DNA from: an uncultured Verrucomicrobiota bacterium
Lineage (GTDB): Bacteria; Verrucomicrobiota; Verrucomicrobiia; Opitutales; Seribacteraceae
Length of the DNA: 44,551 bases
Direction: 5' to 3'
Assembly: GCA_902618175.1 (NCBI GenBank)
Contig: CACMZN010000015.1
Location: 1-44,551 of the forward strand
Made by a program: the position numbers and the translations under genes. Shown in pieces: positions 41,078-44,551 of the stretch (its first letter is position 1; each line of letters starts with the position of its first letter). A model generated the notes under the pieces. The model saw nothing but the letters and a program-made list of their open reading frames with translations, made no database searches and was not told the origin of the DNA.

Positions 41078-42988
41078 ATGAACGACTATCCAACTTTAAG
41101 TCAAATTGGAAACAAACAAGATCTGAAGAATCTGGACTCTTCCCAGCTTAGTGTCCTTTGCAATGAAATTAGAAGAAGAATCATAGAAGTCACCTCAAAA
41201 AATGGTGGGCACGTTGGACCCAACCTCGGTGTCGTGGAACTTACGATTGCTCTTCATCTCGCTTTTGATTCACCCCAAGATTCCTTTTGTTGGGACGTAT
41301 CTCACCAAGGATATGTTCACAAACTTCTTACTGGGAGAAATGATCATAGGTTCGATCTGATACGCAAAGCCGAAGGACTCAGCGGATTTCTTTCTCGAGA
41401 GGAAAGCCCACACGACTCCTTTGGTGCTGGACATGCCGGAACCTCTCTCTCAGCTGCCCTTGGCATGTGCGTGGCAAGAGATTTGAAAAAAGAAAGCAAA
41501 CATGTTGTCGCGATCGCAGGCGACGCTGCGTTCACCTGTGGGATTACCCTTGAAGCGTTAAACAACATCGCTAGTTCAACCAAGAGATTCATCCTCGTTC
41601 TCAACGATAATGAATGGTCGATTGCCAAAAACGTTGGTGCATTTTCCCGCTGTTTTAACGAATTGATCACGAATCCGGTATACAGCCGCATTCATAGGGA
41701 TGCCGAATCCTTGTTGTCCCAACTACCTGGTGGTCAATCTTTCATGAAAATCATTTCAAAAGCCAAAAGAGACACTAAGGAATTGCTTGCGCCTTCCAGC
41801 ATATTCGAAAAGTTAGGACTGCGTTACTTGGGTCCCATCGATGGTCATGACATTCCGTCCATGATTCGTTTTTTTGATTTTGCCAAAGAATCCGAAGAAC
41901 CAATTGTGCTTCATTTGCTGACTCAAAAAGGAAAAGGATTCCCAGTTGCGCTCCAAGAGCCCGAAAAGTGGCACGGCTCGGGTCCATTCGATCTGAAAAC
42001 TGGAGAGCCATCCGCATCTGCACCGGGAAGTCCCCCCAAATATCAGGATGTTTTCGGCGAATGTTTGGCTGAATTAGCTTCTAAAGATCAATCCATTGTA
42101 GGAATCACCGCTGCCATGCCAAGTGGCACTGGAATGGATGCTCTCAGAGATAAAATACCCGATCGCTTTTTTGACGTCGGCATTGCCGAAGAACATGCAG
42201 TGCTTATGGCTGCGGGTTTGGCCTGCAAAGGCATGAAACCAGTATGCGCCATTTATTCAACTTTTCTGCAAAGAGCTTACGATCCGATTATTCACGACGT
42301 TTGTCTGCAAAATCTTCCAGTCACCTTTTGTTTGGATCGAGCTGGATTGTCACCCAATGACGGTCCGACTCATCATGGACTCTTCGATCTTTCTTTTCTG
42401 AGATGCATTCCCAACGCAATCATAATGCAGCCAAAGGACGAGGACGAGCTGCAAGACATGATTCAGACTTCAATCCATTCGGGAAACCCATGTTTTGTTA
42501 GATACCCGAGAGGTTCTGGTGTAGGAAAAGATCTAAAGTCTACACCCGAGTCTCTCGAAATTGGTAAGGCCGAGGTTTTGCATGACGGGGAGGTTTTATC
42601 CCTTTGGGCTTTGGGAAATTTTGTCGAAATTGCCTTGGCTCTGGCAGATAGGATTAATGACGAATTTGGATTTCGCCCCTCAATCGTGAATGCAAGGTTC
42701 GTGAAGCCGCTGGACGAAAAACTAATCCTCAGACATTCCCGTACACATGATCAAATCATCTCTTTGGAAGATAATGCGCTAAAGGGTGGATTTGGCTCTG
42801 CAATACTTGAAACATTGTCGGAATCAAACCGAGTCACACCAGTTAAAAGGTTTGGTTGGGAAGATCAGTTTATCGAGCATGGGGATTCCATTAATCAACT
42901 CAGAGGAAAGCACGGACTTAGCGTGGATTCTATTTTTGAGTCGATTTGTTTGTTCGTCAAGTCTACTAAAACCCAGACCGTTGCATAA
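41078..42988 (+). CDS. dxs: 1-deoxy-D-xylulose-5-phosphate synthase
   Basis: The product has 636 residues and catalyses the thiamine-diphosphate-dependent condensation of pyruvate and glyceraldehyde 3-phosphate, first step of the MEP isoprenoid pathway. Signatures: FCWDVSHQGYVHKLLTGR, GAGHAGTSLSAALG, the ThDP motif beginning AGDAAFTCGITLEALNN and reaching NDNEWSI, HGSGPFDLKTGEP, catalytic Glu in DVGIAEEHAVLMAAGLA, and DRAGLSPNDGPTHHGLFD. The ThDP motif is GDA rather than the common GDG, and DRAGL is followed by SPND rather than VGAD. It is co-oriented with xseB and convergent with the next gene. Confidence 0.97.
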   Translation: MNDYPTLSQIGNKQDLKNLDSSQLSVLCNEIRRRIIEVTSKNGGHVGPNLGVVELTIALHLAFDSPQDSFCWDVSHQGYVHKLLTGRNDHRFDLIRKAEGLSGFLSREESPHDSFGAGHAGTSLSAALGMCVARDLKKESKHVVAIAGDAAFTCGITLEALNNIASSTKRFILVLNDNEWSIAKNVGAFSRCFNELITNPVYSRIHRDAESLLSQLPGGQSFMKIISKAKRDTKELLAPSSIFEKLGLRYLGPIDGHDIPSMIRFFDFAKESEEPIVLHLLTQKGKGFPVALQEPEKWHGSGPFDLKTGEPSASAPGSPPKYQDVFGECLAELASKDQSIVGITAAMPSGTGMDALRDKIPDRFFDVGIAEEHAVLMAAGLACKGMKPVCAIYSTFLQRAYDPIIHDVCLQNLPVTFCLDRAGLSPNDGPTHHGLFDLSFLRCIPNAIIMQPKDEDELQDMIQTSIHSGNPCFVRYPRGSGVGKDLKSTPESLEIGKAEVLHDGEVLSLWALGNFVEIALALADRINDEFGFRPSIVNARFVKPLDEKLILRHSRTHDQIISLEDNALKGGFGSAILETLSESNRVTPVKRFGWEDQFIEHGDSINQLRGKHGLSVDSIFESICLFVKSTKTQTVA

Positions 42989-43011
42989 GTAAATAATCGG
43001 AAAATTCTCTT

Positions 43012-43033
43012 TTACATCACTTTGTGAGTGTAA
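43012..43033. terminator. Hairpin between convergent dxs and the next gene
   Basis: TTACATCAC-TTT-GTGAGTGTAA can fold as a nine-pair stem with one wobble pair and one bulged A around a TTT loop. It lies 23 bases after the dxs stop and 17 bases beyond the stop of the opposite gene. The following bases are only moderately T-rich on the plus strand, so termination activity is uncertain. Position between two convergent genes favours a shared terminator. Confidence 0.4.
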
Positions 43034-43049
43034 TCTTTGACAATAAATC

Positions 43050-44551
43050 TCAGGAGAATTTAATCCATTCTTGGGAAACATATATGTAAGCCCAACCCTT
43101 TCCCGATGAGTCTACCGTGAGATAAATCCAGCCATTTAGTGTATGACTGTAGACGAATCCCGTTCTTTCCGATCCAACGAAGTAGGTATCTCTCGTCCAT
43201 AACCAACCGAAATTCTCTTTCCAAAACCAAAATCCTTCTTTTTTGAAGGTATCTTCCAGATAAATCCAAGAAAATTCCGGTGAAAAAGCCCATCCTGAAT
43301 CGGTAAGCATTACGAAACCAAACCAATTACTGACCCATCCAAGTTCGTCATTGGAAGAATCTGATGCTGTCTTTGGAACTGCAACTTCCAATGAAATCGT
43401 CTTGCTTGTCATTAATCCAATTTCATCTTCAAGGCTGATAATCACTTGGTGAAAACCGAGATGTTCCTTTGTCGCGAATCCATGGAACATTACTTTTTGA
43501 TCTCCGACCAATTTACAATTCACCCAACTGGGCATATCGGTGGTTATGGAAATATTTTCTCCCTCAGGATCAAAGACCTCGACTTCAAACGAAAAATCGT
43601 ACCCGTATGGGACAACTTCGTTGGAATTGGAGCGAATTATTGGTTTTCGAGAAGAACTGGGCACCAATTCAAAGTTGAAATCAACCACCATTCGGTCACC
43701 CATTTGAGACACGACCTCGAAAACGACCCTTTGGTCGCCGGCATGATCGGGTGCAATTCCCGATAGAATACCTCTGCCGCTTGGCTCCATGGCAATCGTC
43801 AACCAAGTCGGAAAATCGATCTTGCGGATTGTGAACTCATTATTCTCAATTCGCCAAGGCCCGGAGTCAAAGGAGTATTCGAAGGGCTTTCCGGCAGAGA
43901 CTAGATTTGGCGAGGGATTAAGTAATTGAATTTCGGAGTCCATTTCCGCCATTTTTCCAAGGAAAGCCTTGGAGAGGTATTCATTGCTCAGTGTGACAAC
44001 GGAAGAATCTGTACTGTAGCCTCCGATGAAAAGGGAAGCGGCATTGTATGAGTGAATTGTTTGAATCACATCATCACCAGAGCCACCAAATGATCTCGAA
44101 TCCAAAACTGAGAGATCGGAAAGATCCACCTTGGCGATAACTGAATCCTGCAAACCCTTCGACGAGTGAACAACCCCGTCAAGATTTAGAATTCCTTGAA
44201 ATCCAGCTGCAAGCAAGGCTCTGTTGCCATGATCCATCTCCAAGTCGAAAAAAGAATCTTCTCCGGATCCGCCGAATCCTCTCATACCCTCAAGGGAAAA
44301 AGTTTCCGGATTTAATTTGGCCAAAAAGAAGTCTTCTTCCCCTTGACTCAGTAATTGGCTGCTGCCAATTCTAAAATGATTGTCGAAAACACCTGCGATC
44401 AGCAAATGTTTTTCACTCGAATCAAGAGTCAACTTCTTTGCCGCCACTCGACTCTGTCCCGAAATATCAAGAGTGTTTGATTCGATTCCGTTTGGATCCA
44501 GCTTAAGCAAAAAGGAACCATCTCCCTCGGAAATCAGAGTTTTTCCTGCTA
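43050..44551 (-). CDS. Secreted multidomain protein with tryptophan-rich C-terminus (3' part)
   Basis: The frame is open to the right edge, so only the C-terminal 499 or so residues are present. The first part shows repeated beta-propeller-like units around GFGGSGEDSFFDLEMDHGN and SFGGSGDDVIQTIHSYN. Two Ig-like putative domains follow (about 195-285 and 287-376 counted from the TTG at 44510), one with LSGIAPDHAGDQRVVFEV, the other with DPEGENISITTDMPSW. The last 100 residues are rich in Trp, Tyr and Phe with repeats such as LGWVSNWFGFVM, GFWFWKENFGWLWT and GWIYLTVDSSGKGWAY. I recall such tails in secreted proteins of Opitutales-type Verrucomicrobia. Function is unknown; surface localisation is likely. 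Confidence 0.7.
   Translation of the reverse strand, partial: AGKTLISEGDGSFLLKLDPNGIESNTLDISGQSRVAAKKLTLDSSEKHLLIAGVFDNHFRIGSSQLLSQGEEDFFLAKLNPETFSLEGMRGFGGSGEDSFFDLEMDHGNRALLAAGFQGILNLDGVVHSSKGLQDSVIAKVDLSDLSVLDSRSFGGSGDDVIQTIHSYNAASLFIGGYSTDSSVVTLSNEYLSKAFLGKMAEMDSEIQLLNPSPNLVSAGKPFEYSFDSGPWRIENNEFTIRKIDFPTWLTIAMEPSGRGILSGIAPDHAGDQRVVFEVVSQMGDRMVVDFNFELVPSSSRKPIIRSNSNEVVPYGYDFSFEVEVFDPEGENISITTDMPSWVNCKLVGDQKVMFHGFATKEHLGFHQVIISLEDEIGLMTSKTISLEVAVPKTASDSSNDELGWVSNWFGFVMLTDSGWAFSPEFSWIYLEDTFKKEGFWFWKENFGWLWTRDTYFVGSERTGFVYSHTLNGWIYLTVDSSGKGWAYIYVSQEWIKFS

Overview
The window is dominated by one very long flagellar gene cluster on the minus strand, about 36.0 kb from flgB (start 36123) down to a DUF1015 gene (end 120). 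Base composition is moderate to AT-leaning throughout. The outer-membrane and periplasmic ring genes flgH, flgI and flgA imply a diderm. A tryptophan-rich C-terminal domain in the last, partial gene, together with a CsrA/FliW pair beside the flagellar genes, suggests a marine Verrucomicrobiota (Opitutales/Puniceicoccales-like). That placement is an inference from recalled protein style, not a phylogenetic result.

Read in the direction of transcription (high to low coordinates), the cluster runs: rod and MS-ring/switch genes flgB, flgC, fliE, fliF, fliG; export ATPase group fliH, fliI, fliJ; a MotE-like coiled-coil gene; fliK, flgD, flgE, fliL; switch genes fliM and fliN; export gate fliO, fliP, fliQ, fliR, flhB, flhA; flhF; a small two-helix membrane protein; sigma-28 fliA; motA, motB; a 90-residue unknown; distal rod, P-ring and L-ring genes flgF, flgG, flgA, flgH, flgI; rod-binding flgJ; chaperone flgN; hook-filament junction genes flgK and flgL; the filament-translation regulators fliW and csrA; and finally DUF1015 and the first 14 codons of a glycosyltransferase. 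Gaps are tiny and many genes overlap, so it reads as one transcription unit. No flagellin, fliD, fliS, flgM, flhG or chemotaxis gene is present here.

The most unusual content is the pair flgL (1361 aa) and flgK (1188 aa), about two to four times the usual size. Normal terminal helices flank huge central insertions made of repeated modules: a helical F-x-x-L...Q...V..VF repeat, about eleven beta units resembling the chitin-binding CBM5/12 fold signature (G-D/E-x-V...G-x-YY-x-A), and three NG/GxxY-type repeats. In contrast the hook protein FlgE and hook cap FlgD are minimal. The junction may therefore carry the surface-binding function, which is an inference.

Upstream of flgB lies a perfect sigma-54 -24/-12 element (36137-36153). 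Divergent from it is a soluble PAS/NtrB-like histidine kinase (36321-37904) of the type that controls flagellar sigma-54 regulons. The right part (37910-44551) is housekeeping and unknowns: a MORN-like lipoprotein, a zinc-ribbon-type protein that has lost most of its cysteines, a VanZ-like membrane protein, a Ste24-type M48 protease, xseB-dxs, and a partial secreted multidomain protein. No stretch over 300 bases lacks a gene, and I saw no RNA genes, insertion sequences or CRISPR arrays.
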